From assembly GCA_021234155.1 (NCBI GenBank), contig JAJEKV010000092.1, positions 930,001-994,000 of the forward strand: a stretch of DNA of 64,000 nt, written 5' to 3'. The translations under genes were made by a program, and so were the position numbers. The notes beneath the pieces are model-generated. The model searched no databases and was not told the origin of the DNA. It worked only from the letters and a program-made list of their open reading frames with translations. Below are positions 22,691 to 34,569 of the stretch, in pieces. The first letter of the stretch is position 1; every line of letters starts with the position of its first letter. Source of the stretch: Isoetes taiwanensis (taxonomy: Eukaryota; Streptophyta; Lycopodiopsida; Isoetales; Isoetaceae).

Positions 22691-24062
22691 ACAAAGGCTA
22701 GAAAACCGAAAACTGAAAAGAACAATTGCAAGAACACAACGCCAAACGACAAGGTGCCAAATAGGACTCGGTAGCCCCTAGCAACGAGGGTCATAAGATC
22801 ACTAAGGGACATCAACATTATCTCTACATTGTCTCTACATTGGCTCTACATTGTTTCTATCAGGGACATATGTACACAGTCCAAAGGAGTCGATTCATGA
22901 TAAATAACCAATCCCCCTATAGAAATGGAAAATACCCACATTCATGTATCTAGATAAAATTGAGTAAGCCACCACGTGATGAAAAAGTGGCAGAGATATC
23001 AGTCCACCAACCTAAAGCCCATAAAGAACCAATAGAAGAAAAATCATCGAACACATAAAATGCATGTATCTAAGCAAAACGGAGGAGCCATAGCCCATAC
23101 AAAAATCAATCGAATAAAAATCATCTAGCACATAGAAAAAATGCATGTATCTAAGCAAAATGAAGGAACCACCATATGATACAAAAAATGTTTCCATTGA
23201 TCGTATTCTAAGACAAGAAACCGTCAAAGAGTAGGTCCCATTATGTCTAGCAATGTCAAAGGCAACTCTAGATGCATAAATGATGAGGCAATTAAATTGA
23301 TGGCTTTGCGAAAACAAGAAGAGAACCCGGTATAGTACTCATAAGAACCATCAAAAATAAAAAATCGTGAAAGAATACTACAAAGGAACTTACCATAGTA
23401 AATATGTGAACAACAAGCATCGACATGACCCTAAGCAAAAAACCCCCAACATATGGAATACTTGGAACACAAGCCATGTAGCAATATTGAAAATAACTAA
23501 GATGGCATACACAAGTCAGGTAACAATATTTAAACAACTGGCAACAGACATAAAAAGACAAAGTGCAACCTGGCAAATGTGGTGAATAAATCTCGGGCAA
23601 TAAAAAGAATGAAACCATGAGAATGCAGCATATAAAATAGAAAAACAACAGCACAGCCCGAGGAAACAACACATAGGCCACAAAAAGAAACTAAAGTAAA
23701 AATGCGGGCCAGAACATAAACAAGAAAATCAATCGAAATAACCCAGACAACTGTTGAAGAGTGCGGTGCATCCAAAAAACAAGATAAACCACAAGTGCAA
23801 AAAATAAAACCCAACAACTATGGAAAACCTAGAATGTAGAAGATAATACCACCCGAATAACGTATACCACCTGAGCCGAGTGTAGTGCATCACACATAAG
23901 ATACAAACACAAGTGCAAAAGATAAAACCCAAACCACCACGGGGAAATCCTAAACACAGAAAGGAATGCCACATATAACCACATGGGAACCACAATATAA
24001 AAAATAACATACAAAAGAGATACATGTCGGAGAAATAACACGCAATTGAGGCCATACCGCAA
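22691..24062 (-). repeat. Repeat block shared with 46735-48320
   Basis: 22695-22830 matches 46745-46860 (AGAACAATTTCAAGAACACGA, then GGTGCCAAATAGGACT), 22895-23000 matches 47720-47820, and 23290-23480 matches 48120-48310, all in the same orientation. Locally there is an 11-bp TCTACATTG-type repeat at 22815-22860 and a unit of about 120 bp (CACAAGTGCAAAA...ATAAAACCCA) near 23790 and 23910. No gene is seen. Long minus-strand frames here are low-complexity and lack domains. Confidence 0.75.
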
Positions 24063-25608
24063 CCTACCATGGAAATGGAATGCATCAATGTGCTCTTGTC
24101 TGTGGTTATTTTCTTGTTGATTTGTTCATTGGCTTGCATTCCTCTCTTCTCGTATTTATCCTTGGGCTTAAAACATAACTTTATTGTCTTTTTTTGGGAC
24201 TTCATTTGTAGCTCGCTATCATTATGCATTGTGCTACCCTTATACATCATATTTGCTATTTAGCTATATTTGGACACAAATTCCTGTTTATCATGTGTTT
24301 TCTTCCACCCGTTGGGTGATGCTTTTCTCCACCCCCGGGGTGATGCTATCCTCTCGTTTTTCATGAATTGTTGATTTTTTCTCATTTCTAATCGCTCACA
24401 TCAATTTGGGTGCTTGTAGTTTTGCAGTTTGCTGCTTCACCATTATGCACATTCTTGTTCTCCTTAATCGTTAATGGGTGCCTTCTACATGTTCCCACTC
24501 TTCTCGCGCTCACGGTCGTTGGCACTCCTCTTCGTCTCACCCTCGCTACGCGCTTCATCACCTGACTCGACACCTGGCGGTTTCGCGGTGGCTGGGCTTA
24601 TAGTTTATGAAGTTACGCCTCATTTTTTCTTTTACGTTGTGCTCCGAATTACCTTTAGTTTCCTTCTTGACCTTCCTTTTGCTCGGTGCTAGTATATCTA
24701 CATTCTCTTCTTCGATCTCATCCCTCGTTTGCCAAAGTTTGTTTTCCTATTGGGGCCTTTATTCATGGCTTTTTGCATATGGTATTTGTCTTCTGACATC
24801 ACTACACATTTCTCCTATGCTACCCTGAACCGGACCTTGGCATTTTCACTCTCCTCATTATGAACTTCTTTGCTTTACACTTCTTGTTGTCAACCTCTTT
24901 TTTCTTATTGACATTCCTCTGAGTTGGCTCATTCTGTTGGTGTTTGTCTTGTATTGGTAAGCTTTGAGACGTTGCTTTTTAGGTTCACCTTACCACTCTT
25001 GATATTCATCTTCCTTTATCTGGTTTATGGTTTGACCCCTTTTCCCGAATATTGACAGTCCGTGATCTGCATTCATATCATATGTGCATTGTACGCGTTA
25101 ACGTGGTTTGTTTTTCATCGCCTTGTTGCCGGGGCGCTTCCTTAGATTCGTCATCATGGCGGCGTGCTTTTCTTTTCATTGTTTTTTCTCTAACGTCCTT
25201 TCCTTTTTCAGGTCATTGAGCTGATACCGTCCATAGCAGGCGCTTTCGGCTCTTCTTCTTCAGCTTCGTTTTCTCCCCCACGGCTCGCTCGCGCTGCTGG
25301 TTCTCGTCAACGTGTAGCTTCCAGACTTTTCAGACCCTGGTTTCCTTTCTCCTCCTGCCACTCCAAACGAGACCAATTTGCCCGTGGTCATACGATTTCT
25401 TTAGCTCCCTTGCCTTCATTCGTATGCCCCATCACTATCCTTCAGCGCCTAATTTCTACCGGTTCCTATCATCTCTTCGATCCTCCGTCCGGCGGCTCTC
25501 TTTTTCGCTCCTCTCCTTTCTCTCTGCGTCCTTTATCCTATCCGACTACTCGTGGGTGGTGGCAGGAGTATCTTCTTACTATCGGCTTCACCTGGAGGTT
25601 TCGCGACG
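24063..25608 (+). repeat. Repeat block, partly inverse of 46270-46390; otherwise no gene
   Basis: 24080-24180 is the reverse complement of about 46275-46375 (GGTTATTTTCTTGTTG, CTTGCATTCCTCT). 24303-24350 has two more CCACCC/GGGTGATGC hairpins. From about 24390 to the transposon edge the sequence is pyrimidine-rich, with open but domain-free frames. Confidence 0.6.
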
Positions 25609-25630
25609 GGGTAAAAGCACGAAAGGGTGT
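25609..25630 (+). repeat. Left terminal inverted repeat
   Basis: GGGTAAAAGC plus ACGAAAGGGTGT, mirrored at 36543-36564 with one difference (C versus T). Preceded by TSD GACG. Confidence 0.85.
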
Positions 25631-25697
25631 ACGTACATCGTACTGAATTTGAAGGACGAATTTGTGCTTTTTTGGGGTACATTTTAGATGTACATCA
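25625..25697. repeat. TGTAC-rich subterminal cluster, left
   Basis: GTGTACGTACATCGTAC follows the TIR and TAGATGTACATC lies about 60 bp further in. The motif matches clusters at 26690-27145, 29165-29215, 34570-35035 and 36488-36530. Confidence 0.6.
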
Positions 25698-25925
25698 AGA
25701 TACTATGGTTTGTCGTTTTGTGTCAGATATGCAATGATTGCAAGATCATCCCTGACATTCCCCCCGAAATTCTTGGTTAACCACCGAACCACCGAACCAA
25801 TTCGAATGGATCCGTCCCTCCCTTTCCGAAATTCCCCCCTTTCACAGGACGAACACCGAACGAATTCCAGAAGCAAACACATGCCAATTGAATCTACAAG
25901 AAATACAAATCAATTTCAATCTGTT

Positions 25926-28900
25926 CATGGAGGGTGAGAATTCCAATGGAAGTGATGGTTCTAAGCGTAAGTATGCCGACATTGGCCAGTGTTATGCCAC
26001 AAAACAAATAAAGCGGCGTGTTGACAGATCGGTAGATTGCATCCTCGATTCTTTGTAAACGCCATCCCGATCAAAGATTAGTTTTTTGTGATCGTTTGTT
26101 GCAAGATGACAGGCTTTTTCCTATTTTCAACCTGTAATTGGAAATCCTTCCGGTTATTGTTATGAAATCAATGATCGAAAACTTGAAAGATGGGCTTCAA
26201 GAAGTAAAAGTCCGCTAATAGCAAAGATAAATTGGTCTGCAAAACATTCAATCGTTATCAATGATTGTTGGAAAAAAGGAGATATAAACAAGAATGTTTC
26301 TTCAAAATTGCTAAAGATACAGCCAAGAAATTTATCCAAAGCTGCAAAGAAGAAGGAAGATAATGTCATTAAGTGGAGCAAATGTATGGGCTTTGGCGCG
26401 AAAAGGATGCCAAGATCAAATAGAATCGATGATTCAATCAAATGTCGTTAAATTGATTTTGGCTTGACAATACCAAAGTTTCACCAAAGGTTAGAGATGT
26501 CATGAAGAGGAGAACACAAGCAATACAATACCTTGATATCTCACGGGTTTGCTCTTGTAATTGAATCAATTCAGTTTTGGAGATTATGTTTTCTTCCAAA
26601 ATTCTTTCATGACTTTCTTCCGTACATTCTAGTTACGTTCGAAAGTGACCTTTGTTAATGAATACACATGGTTTTCATGAAATGTATTGCATTTTACATT
26701 GTTTACATTTATACATTGTTTACACAAGAGCGTAAATCTTGCAAAGTGATGTGCTATTAGGTACTTTTTTTAGATGTACATCCATTAACACTTACATGTC
26801 CATGCAGCTGCATTTACATGTACTTGAATATCAAAATTACATCATTTTACGGTTTAGTGTACTTTTCGTGTAATGAAGCCAAACAAATCGACATATGTAC
26901 ATTAGTTGTACTAATATTGTAACATTAATGTGATGTACTAATATTGGAACATTGATTAGATGTACAATGGATGTACATTGGATGTACATTGGATGTACAA
27001 GATATGATCGATGGAACTGTTATCGTACATTAGATGTACTTGATGTACATTAGATGTACATTAGATGTACGATAATGCATCGGTGAACCTGTTGGATGGA
27101 CATTTTATGTACATAGACCATACATTAATTGTACAATAGTATAGTTCAATACTCTTTTGGCATCCGTTGCCGACATCATTTTGCTAACATGGTCTTTAAT
27201 GGTTTTGTTATTGCATGCCGAGCTTTATCAACGGTTTGTATATCGTAATCCCGATACCAAAATTAGCCTTCGACGGTTCAGTATCCAAAACCTGATTGCA
27301 TAAGGAAATTGAAGGAGAGAAACACATGTTGTTGTGTCAAACATGAGCAAGCGGATCTGTACGTAAAGGCCTTCAATGATATGAGGAGATCCCTACATGT
27401 TAATTGCACTTGCTACTGCAATGTGTCCGTGGCATCCCAAAAAACAATGGAGTATGTCAAGCAAACAAGAAGACTTTTGATAATGTTAGTATCTTGTGGA
27501 GGTCAACAGTTTATGAGAAATTTGTGAGAGGATGAATGGCATAAACTAAAATGCATCAAAGGCGAATGTGATGAATGTGGAGTGAAGAAATTCGGTATCC
27601 GTCCCAAACGAGGAAGATGGAATTGAGAATGTGGACTGGCAAGTATATGCATATGTCAATGAGCCATCCAAAAAGGTACATCCGTAAGGCTTAGATTAGC
27701 TGATCGAATGACAAAGCATCTGTTTTGTTAAAGAACATGAAAAATCAGCTTGCTAAGTTTACGATCATAACTTTACAAAGACACCGGGGCCCGAAAAAAA
27801 CAGTTTTAAAAGATGTGTTGAGAAACTCCCGGATAATAGTGTGTTGTCCATTTGTTGACTTTGCAGAGAACTACACATTGAAACCGAGGGCGAAGTGCAA
27901 TCCGAAAGCATTGGAATCCTCGATCAAATTAGTATTTTGGTCCATATTTCAATGATGAAAATAGAAGGTAAGCTTAAAAAAACAGTGCATTTCTATGTTT
28001 TGATGACGTAAAGCATGACACTCATTTTGTGCAACATGGTTTTAAATTACATTTGGGGTGGCTTAAGAATAATGGAGGTGGACACATAAACCTTCATTAT
28101 GTGTGGTCGGATGGTTGTGCATCTCAATTCAAATCAAGACGGGCATGGTATGGAATCTGTAGATACCATGTTGAAAATAAAATTCGAAAGTGATATGGAA
28201 TTTCTTTGGATCCGCCATGGGAAAGGCACATATGATGGCGAGGCTGGTATAGCAAAGTTGTGGCTTGAGAGCGGCGAGAGAAAACAAAATGGCATGCCGC
28301 TGATGGCGGTCTGAAAACGGCTTGTGCGCTTTTAAGGGCCAAGGAATCGGATTGTGAAAGGGTGTTTTGGGAGGTTGGAAAAACAGATGTGAACAGCAGC
28401 AAGCATTCAATTGCACGACTTTACCCGGTACTCGGCCGGATACATTCGTGTCAACTATAAACCCAAAGAGATCCAACAAAGTTGCTATCTGCACCACTCT
28501 CGTGCTTTTGTGATGCTTGCATTAACTTCAATTGGTTGAATTGTGAGAACATTAAACATTGTGGAGAATGGTCTCTAAAAGTTTGGAGCCCACGAGATCA
28601 TATTGCCTCTTGTGGTGAAGCTGAAAATGATGTGGATGTTTTGTATGCGTAAGACGAGGCTGGTTTAGATGACAATTTGTAGGAGTTTCGGATGTATTTG
28701 TGTCTTTGCAAAGACTGCACAATGTGGAAGGTGTTTCATACTATGTTATCATGTGCACCGGGGAAAAGCATGCATTGGAAGAAGATTCAATTGATGACTA
28801 TGGAAATGATTACTCTGGCCGGCACTAGTGTCATTGAAGGACAATATTATGAACTAATCCCAGGCTGCCACAATAAGTATAAACTGCTTCCTACTAAGAA

Positions 28901-29000
28901 TGTTTTGGTACCTGCAGAATCTGTGATTGGGGTTCGAATCCCATTCAAGAAAGTAAAACACAAGCTTAAGGGGCAAGCCAAACATTTCACTTGCGGATGA
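25926..29000 (+). pseudogene. DDE-type transposase, decayed
   Basis: A possible N-terminus MEGENSNGSDGSKRKYADIG starts near 25929. From 27310 on, broken frames read RNTCCCVKHEQADLYVKAFN, CTCYCNVSVASQK, WHKLKCIKGECDECGVKKFG (a CxxGxCxxCG motif), ENYTLKPRAKCNPKALESS, VWSDGCASQFKSRRAWYGIC, and further on a histidine/GKG region (RHGKGTYDGEAGIAK) and GQYYELIPG...IGVRIPFKKVKHKLKGQ near the end. SDGC-xQFK followed by HGKGxxDG is typical of a widespread but little-named group of eukaryotic cut-and-paste transposases. Many stops and shifts show it is dead. The family label comes from memory of such motifs; an HMM search would decide. Confidence 0.68.
26690..27145. repeat. TGTACAT repeat cluster
   Basis: More than a dozen GTACA cores, several as an 11-bp step (GGATGTACATT twice, then TTAGATGTACA). 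TGTACA is itself a palindrome. The cluster lies in the 5' part of the transposase region. Confidence 0.85.
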
Positions 29001-29164
29001 AGTCCATGAGACATTGTTATCACAACTTCCAAAGAATTGTAGATGACTTGGACTAAGTCGATCTGTGGTACTTTCCAGAAATATTGTAATACTTTGTTCA
29101 TATAAGAGATAAGAACTGAACAAAATTTCATTGTACATGACAAGGACTACTTCAATAGTGCATT

Positions 29165-29215
29165 AGGTACATCAATGTACATAATATGTACATCCTATGT
29201 ACATCTGTTGTACAT
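29165..29215. repeat. TGTACAT cluster between convergent genes
   Basis: Five GTACAT cores in about 50 bp, just after the transposase 3' end and before the minus-strand frames. Confidence 0.8.
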
Positions 29216-29395
29216 TCCAGAGATATTTGTTAAGTGTAAGTTGATTAGAATTGAACATAAGAAAGTTGAATTACATAAACATTAAAAATAGTTTCAGTCA
29301 TGGCAAAGATAAGAAATGGACAGGTTTTCATGTACAAATGGTTCATATATTTATATTGTGGACATAAATACAACACACCTGAAAGTGAGCATGGC

Positions 29396-29722
29396 TCATA
29401 ATTCATGGCCTAGCTTCAAAATGTCAGTAGGAGCCTGATATCTTATGACTATTGCATCATGTCTTCCAGCCCGCCTAGAGGTTGTAGAGATATCCTCTAA
29501 CGCAGTAGTCCATGCGGTTTCTATAGCTCGTGCCACCGGCAAACCTTTCCATCCTACATGGCCTTCATCTTCCCGGACACGTGCCTTCCCCCAAGGGTTG
29601 TGCAACAAGTGAGTTGCTGCCAATATACATTTTGTGGTTGCTCGTTCCTCATAGTTTTCAATTTGGTCAACCTTTTCCCACAGTCCAGGAACAGCAGTAT
29701 AGAGGCGATAATCGGTCCCCAA
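29396..29722 (-). CDS. Uncharacterised minus-strand exon in transposon
   Basis: 108 codons open to a stop at 29396: GTDYRLYTAVPGLWEKVDQI, then CILAATHLLHNPWGKARV and a tail ending DILKLGHEL. The first residues may be intron-derived (an AG precedes GGTTGGGGACC near 29722). Balanced amino-acid use suggests real coding history. It may be the last exon of the FCP1-like gene or a separate frame. I do not recognise it. Confidence 0.4.
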   Translation of the reverse strand: MGTDYRLYTAVPGLWEKVDQIENYEERATTKCILAATHLLHNPWGKARVREDEGHVGWKGLPVARAIETAWTTALEDISTTSRRAGRHDAIVIRYQAPTDILKLGHEL

Positions 29723-29942
29723 CCCTATGTGCTTGCAAAAATGTTGGTTTCTATTACCTCACGGGTGCAAAGCAGAACTCTATCTCTTAGTTTCATAATA
29801 GTCTTTTGTGTTTCAGTCCATTCATCTACAAAGCAAATGAAGATTGACTTAATTATGTATACACACTCATAATTGTACCAATAAGAAAGACAGTAAAAAC
29901 AGAGTACTCAAGTGCAATGAACAAAAACTTTCATACATATAT

Positions 29943-30767
29943 TCATAACATTTGAATTTGTACATCAGTTTTAGTCTGTACCAACAATGGGCCACTCGAG
30001 AGGCCAATAACATGACGGCAGTTTCTCCATTGCTTGCTCCATATATTGACTAAATTTAGGCGTGAGCACCCAAGTTCTTTGCCATAGTTTGCCAGCAAAA
30101 TATTTTCCACCTGCTCTGATATGCTATCTGCTGCATTAGTCATTGGATGCTCTTTTACATACACTATACCATCTTCAGCCATTTTCAATCCATTAAGCCA
30201 TGGAATGAGCTCCATGACAAGCAAACTGTCGCCAGCTAATATTGGTGTCCAAGAGAAAGGACATATGTAGCTTCCTACGGGATTCAGAGTGGATTTGTAT
30301 CTCTCGTCATCGATCAAAACTATATTTCCATAGTACTCTGGGTACTCTTTCCATACCACAGCTAATGGCTTCACAAACAACCCCTTTTGAGGTTCAGTAG
30401 GGTGTTTGTGTGGCAGAGTCCAACACTGCTCCTGGCTGTAAACAAACTTCAGCTTTATGGAAAAAGCATCACAAATTTGATCCACAATTGGCAGAAGATT
30501 TTTAGAAGTGAGTGAAGACCAGATGGCAACATCAAACCCTTCTCTTACAAATGCAAACAGTGATGCTAACCCTGGCCTGCAGTAAAAAAACCTGTTTCCT
30601 ATATTGAATTGAAGCTCATCTTTCTGGATCTTTTGGTATCTTGAGTTAATATTTTCATTCTTGTGCACACTCTTGCCCAACACAGAATTTAAGTCAAAGA
30701 TAATGAGCTTTCTCCCTGAATTAGATGATTCACCTGTCAGCAACAAAACACTTGAGAGTCTATTCAC
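29943..30767 (-). CDS. FCP1/NIF-type phosphatase domain protein (HAD fold), intact frame
   Basis: 274 codons. Motif I reads RKLIIFDLNSVLGK near residue 20; a WSS motif follows (FDVAIWSSLTSKNLLPIVDQ), then a late acidic motif YGNIVLIDDERYKSTLNP. This is the FCP1 homology domain of plant NLI-interacting-factor-like proteins. Canonical CTD phosphatases have DxDx[TV]; here the second Asp is Asn (DLN), as I recall for many plant NIF relatives, so catalytic activity is uncertain. An AG splice site just before GESSNSGRK suggests an upstream exon, and the ATG at 30765-30767 may not be the true start. No stop or shift interrupts the domain, unlike every neighbour in this transposon. Confidence 0.75.
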   Translation of the reverse strand: MNRLSSVLLLTGESSNSGRKLIIFDLNSVLGKSVHKNENINSRYQKIQKDELQFNIGNRFFYCRPGLASLFAFVREGFDVAIWSSLTSKNLLPIVDQICDAFSIKLKFVYSQEQCWTLPHKHPTEPQKGLFVKPLAVVWKEYPEYYGNIVLIDDERYKSTLNPVGSYICPFSWTPILAGDSLLVMELIPWLNGLKMAEDGIVYVKEHPMTNAADSISEQVENILLANYGKELGCSRLNLVNIWSKQWRNCRHVIGLSSGPLLVQTKTDVQIQML

Positions 30768-30944
30768 AATTTATAATTACATTTCAGATTACACAATTGA
30801 GAAAACACATTGATAATTACACAATTCTTATTTGCACAGGTTAAGTGAGCCAAATAAATTAATATTTTCATTACTTATTGAGTACAAAGAAGCTCGGAGC
30901 ATGGCTCATACAAAAACCAGAATTCACAAACAAGTCAAAGGGAC

Positions 30945-32153
30945 TATCTACCCCCCGTAGGAACAACCGCTTGTATATTCATCTCGCCTTCTACAATTAA
31001 TGCCTCCATTAGATGATCCCTCCGTGACTTGGAATAGGCATCAGTGAACCAACTGGGTGTCATCTGCATGGTGCACAAGTATTAGAGGACTATACCAACA
31101 AATAACTAATAGGAAAATAACATGTTCTACTTACAAAAATGGAGCTTGGCATTGCATCAACCACGGCATCTATGAATTTGTGCATGTAAGCCACAATGTA
31201 CATGCAAGGGTTCTTTGGTACTAGTTTACGGCATTTTAGGACGAGAACACGAGGGATCATCAAAGTTCTTCCTACCATGGTTTAAGCTGTTGGATCCGAG
31301 CATCATGTTATTGATCACAAGCTTATGAAAAACCCGCAAAATTGCAATGTGAGAATAAATCAAGCATAAGAAATTGCAATATGAGAATAATCAAATCATA
31401 AAACTAAAACGAAAAACTCATACTTACTTCGGACCACTTTAGCATCGGTACATAGCCTTTGACAGAGAGAGGATCTCAGATACTTGGGCTAGCTATAGAT
31501 GGACAAGAGCTTTTCACCGGACCAGCAAGCACAAGTATTGCCAATGCCACATTTGGGCCTTGCGAATTGGAACAAATATGTATTGGCATCTTGCAATCAA
31601 AATGCCATCCATCCCTTCCTTTATGTTAGTGTTACGTGCATCCGCCCCCGTTCTTGAGGGAATTCACAAAATTCGGAAGGTGTCCTACGAACCAAGTAAA
31701 AACTTGTGTTTCCAATCGGATGGAAGATCTGCTACAAAGGTACCGCACACAAATCCGAATACATATTAATACATAAGATGAGTGACTTAGGGAATGAAAT
31801 AACATAAATATGTTGAAATGCTAGCCTACCTCCCATAGACATCTACCATCTTAGAGGTCAAGTCCAGCTTCCAGCCAGAACTTCGTCAACATCACTTTGA
31901 AAGATAGAGGGTGCGAGCTTAGGAGGACAAATCCCTATAAAGGAGTGAATGGAACCAACCTTTTCGGTCGGTTCACTAAACTGCGTACAAGGAAACAACG
32001 GCATTAGCAAAAGAATATATCTATTGTAATCAATTGTATATTACTCACCTTGTAAATTCATCACCGCTTCAAAGATCTTACGTGGATGCTGCACCTTATT
32101 TGTTATCACATCAATATTTGCTTGTAGATCCTCATCCTCTTCCTCTTCCTGCC
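30945..32153 (-). pseudogene. Ulp1/C48 SUMO-protease-like gene, 3' exons, decayed
   Basis: Minus-strand exons: EEEEDEDLQANIDVITNKVQ ending at a GTGAGT donor near 32048; an exon after AG at 31979 reading FSEPTEKVGSIHSFIGICPP; a block near 31590-31530, ILIARCQYIFVPIRKAQMWH then WQYL, like the Ulp1 FVPI...WHW core; and RKLVPKNPCMYIVAYMHKFI up to a GTAAGT donor at 31129-31134. A 71-nt intron follows, then MTPSWFTDAYSKSRRDHLME and the stop at 30945. The order fits C48 cysteine proteases, but the usual DCG around the catalytic Cys is not kept, and stops follow WQYL and precede VGQEEEED. MULE transposons of the Kaonashi type are known to carry ULP-like genes; this element is not a MULE by its TSD. 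Confidence 0.6.
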
Positions 32154-32258
32154 CGACTTAGAAGGATCGGGGATCGGCTTCCTTCACGACTTTTGTGATC
32201 GTGTCCTATGTACAAAAAAATGTGGTTAATTATCATAAATCTGAGATGTTTAACAAAA

Positions 32259-32749
32259 TTAGTTCATCTTGGACATACCTCTTTCTAGGTGGTGGTGGCA
32301 CTTTTTTGCTGGAGATTTTCTTTTTCGGAGGACATTTTTTTTTTTTCTTTGGAGATTTCGCTGTTTTTTTCCTCTTGGAGTGCCATCACCAGCATTCTTT
32401 TGCCTCCTCTTTGGAGTGGACTCAACTACCAACTCGGCTTCCTCTTCCCCGGTATCTCCCGATAAAATCGGATCTGATTCCTTTGTAGTAGCTTCTTCAT
32501 AACGGGTCCGGCGGGACTGCAGATGATCTTGAGACGCAAGCCGAATCTTTCTTAGCTTCTCCAATTACTAATTTAGCACTTGGTGATGAAGGAGTTTCTG
32601 TTGCAGCAGTCATTGAAGGGTCTGCACCTGCAACTGCTTTAGCTTTCTCAAGTGCCATCCTCTCAATTTCCTCAACTTCACTTTGCCATGTTCGAGGGGG
32701 CACTGTTGCAGATTGTTCTATTACTGGCACTGTAAATGTCATTGGTGAT
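32259..32749 (-). pseudogene. Basic, NLS-like exon of the ULP-type gene, cut by solo LTR
   Basis: Minus-strand text VEEIERMALEKAKAVAGADP continues, after a frame change near 32500-32560, into a highly basic stretch (TPKRRQKNAGDGTPRGKKQR, then KKKNVLRKRKSPAKK) that looks like nuclear localisation signals. The frame is interrupted at 32750 by the solo LTR; the coding text resumes at 34370 on the far side of it (TEHNKQTESVDPLPSSSRS). Confidence 0.5.
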
Positions 32750-34364
32750 TGTGACGTTCCATGTAGTTATACGGTCTCCGTCACGTATTTATACGGGACA
32801 CGTACAAATACAAGCACGTCACCACGCTACCATGGGGGTAGGGGAACTTAATTGCAACCTAGGGGGTTACCTTAAAAAGGATTAAATTAGCTATGCTAAT
32901 TTAACACATTAATAATAATAACCTATAACCTAGGAAATTAGACTAATTACCATTTGGGAAGGCGCCACCTGCCCCAATCGATTGGGCAGCATGGGGGATT
33001 GCCAAGTTTGGATGCCAACTTGACCCCTATCACTGGGATTGACTCCTGAAGATCGACCAAGGAAGGCCAGGAGCTGAGTGCCATCATACACCTGCAGAGA
33101 ATCACCATAACAGTCGTCCCTGTGAAGCAACAGCTGAATTCTCAACTCCCAGGAGATGGAGGCGCCCCATGGAAATGAGTCCAGCCAGAATTCAGGTAGG
33201 TGGCTATGTGAATTCTAGATAACGCTTGGTTGTGTCCGTTTCTCTGTTCTCTTTGTGATTCAATCATAGAAACTAACCCTTGATTGTACAAACCTCTTTA
33301 TATTCGATTCTGGTTTCTACTCTGAAAGGATGGATTGTTAGTTCTTTGTTTAAATCTGACTCTGAAACGGGGGGATTACGGGGGGTAGAGACCTCTGAGC
33401 CGTGTATTGTAGTATGCTCCTAGATAGCGCCCTGTAGAGTCCCATTAAATGCGGCCTGTGCACAAGAGCCCACCGGGTCCTAGATGCTATGGTCTGGCTT
33501 AGCACCAGACAAGGAACACAGTGGTGACATGAGGGGTGGGGTCTTGCACGAGCATACAAGGCTCCTGAGACTCCTACAGTGGGCTAGGCCTGATAGCCGG
33601 TCACGTAGAGGGCCGGGTATGGGTCTGACACTCCCTGGGTGTAGAGGTGTGATCCGTATGGAGCACCTTGCACTTTGAGTAGATTTAGGGTGAGTAAGTC
33701 GGGTACGGATGCGGGGGTCGCTGATGCGGCACGTATTCTCTAGCTCACCCATGGAACCACTGTGATTCTGGAAGGGGCGCTTCCCCCGCCTGCCTCATCG
33801 GACCAGCGCCATGAACACGAGTAGGCTCAAAAGGGTGATCCCTTGGACTGCGTCTCCGGGAAGGCTATAGCGAAGCCATAGCATGAATTGACCCATCGCA
33901 AAGTGTGCACGCACAGAGGGGCGGATGGAGTGGACAACCCTAGCCGATGTTCTATGCCAGCCAACGCCATGCCAAGACTCGGTCTGCTGATCTCTTGAGG
34001 CCCAGCCGTCAGTCGATCCTCACTGGAGTCTGAGCCGGGGTAGAACCTGGGTTTTGGGCGTTTTCTTAGGATTAGATGCATATTCTATGCCGTTGGTATT
34101 TTGGATGGATGCGCCACCCTTCGTGGTGGTTATTTATGTATATTATATTCTGTGTGTGCTAACCCTTGTATTCATGCTTCCGCGACGTAGGAGTCCCATT
34201 GAAGGCGTGGGCCGAATGACCCCTTCGTGTCCTTCTTCGGGCCTCATTTCATAGATGGCCCGAAACAGACGGAGGGCCCTGCTCATGGTGAGATGATCGC
34301 CATGGGAGGGGAAAGTCCCCGTATGTATACGTCCGAGGGTCGTATATATTCTGGGAGCGTCACA
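32750..34364 (-). mobile_element. Solo LTR (gypsy-like), TSD GTGAT
   Basis: 1615 bp, starting TGTGACGTTCC and ending GGGAGCGTCACA, with perfect 5-bp duplications GTGAT at 32745-32749 and 34365-34369. It is the same family as the LTR at 52063-53601: both contain GGGGGGTAGAGACCT, TGCGGCCTGTGCA, AGAGCCCACCGG and end GGGAGCGTCACA. No internal element sequence is present, so it is the product of LTR-LTR recombination. Orientation is given only nominally; by comparison with the 52-kb copy its TG end is on the left, as in that plus-strand LTR. Open frames within it (for example 33480-33752) are chance. Confidence 0.93.
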
Positions 34365-34569
34365 GTGATCTGGAGCTGGAAGGTAGAGGGTCTACAGATT
34401 CGGTCTGCTTATTATGCTCAGTCAAATCTGTAAAGAGAGTCGATGCAGATGGCTCAAGAAGATCAGCCATTAAAGCCGCTTCGATAGGAACGACCTCATC
34501 GCAAACAAACAAATGATCTAAATTTCAATAGACATAAAAGAACATGAAAACAGAACTAATGAGAAATAT

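Noticed and set aside
28920-28950. tRNA-like GGGGTTCGAATCCC box
   Set aside because: No acceptor or anticodon stem can be formed around it, the T stem is incomplete, and it lies within the transposase 3' coding text (VIGVRIPFKK).
33350-34433. Several 65-90-codon frames on both strands
   Set aside because: They mostly lie within the solo LTR, overlap each other, and have no counterpart frame in the related LTR at 52 kb.
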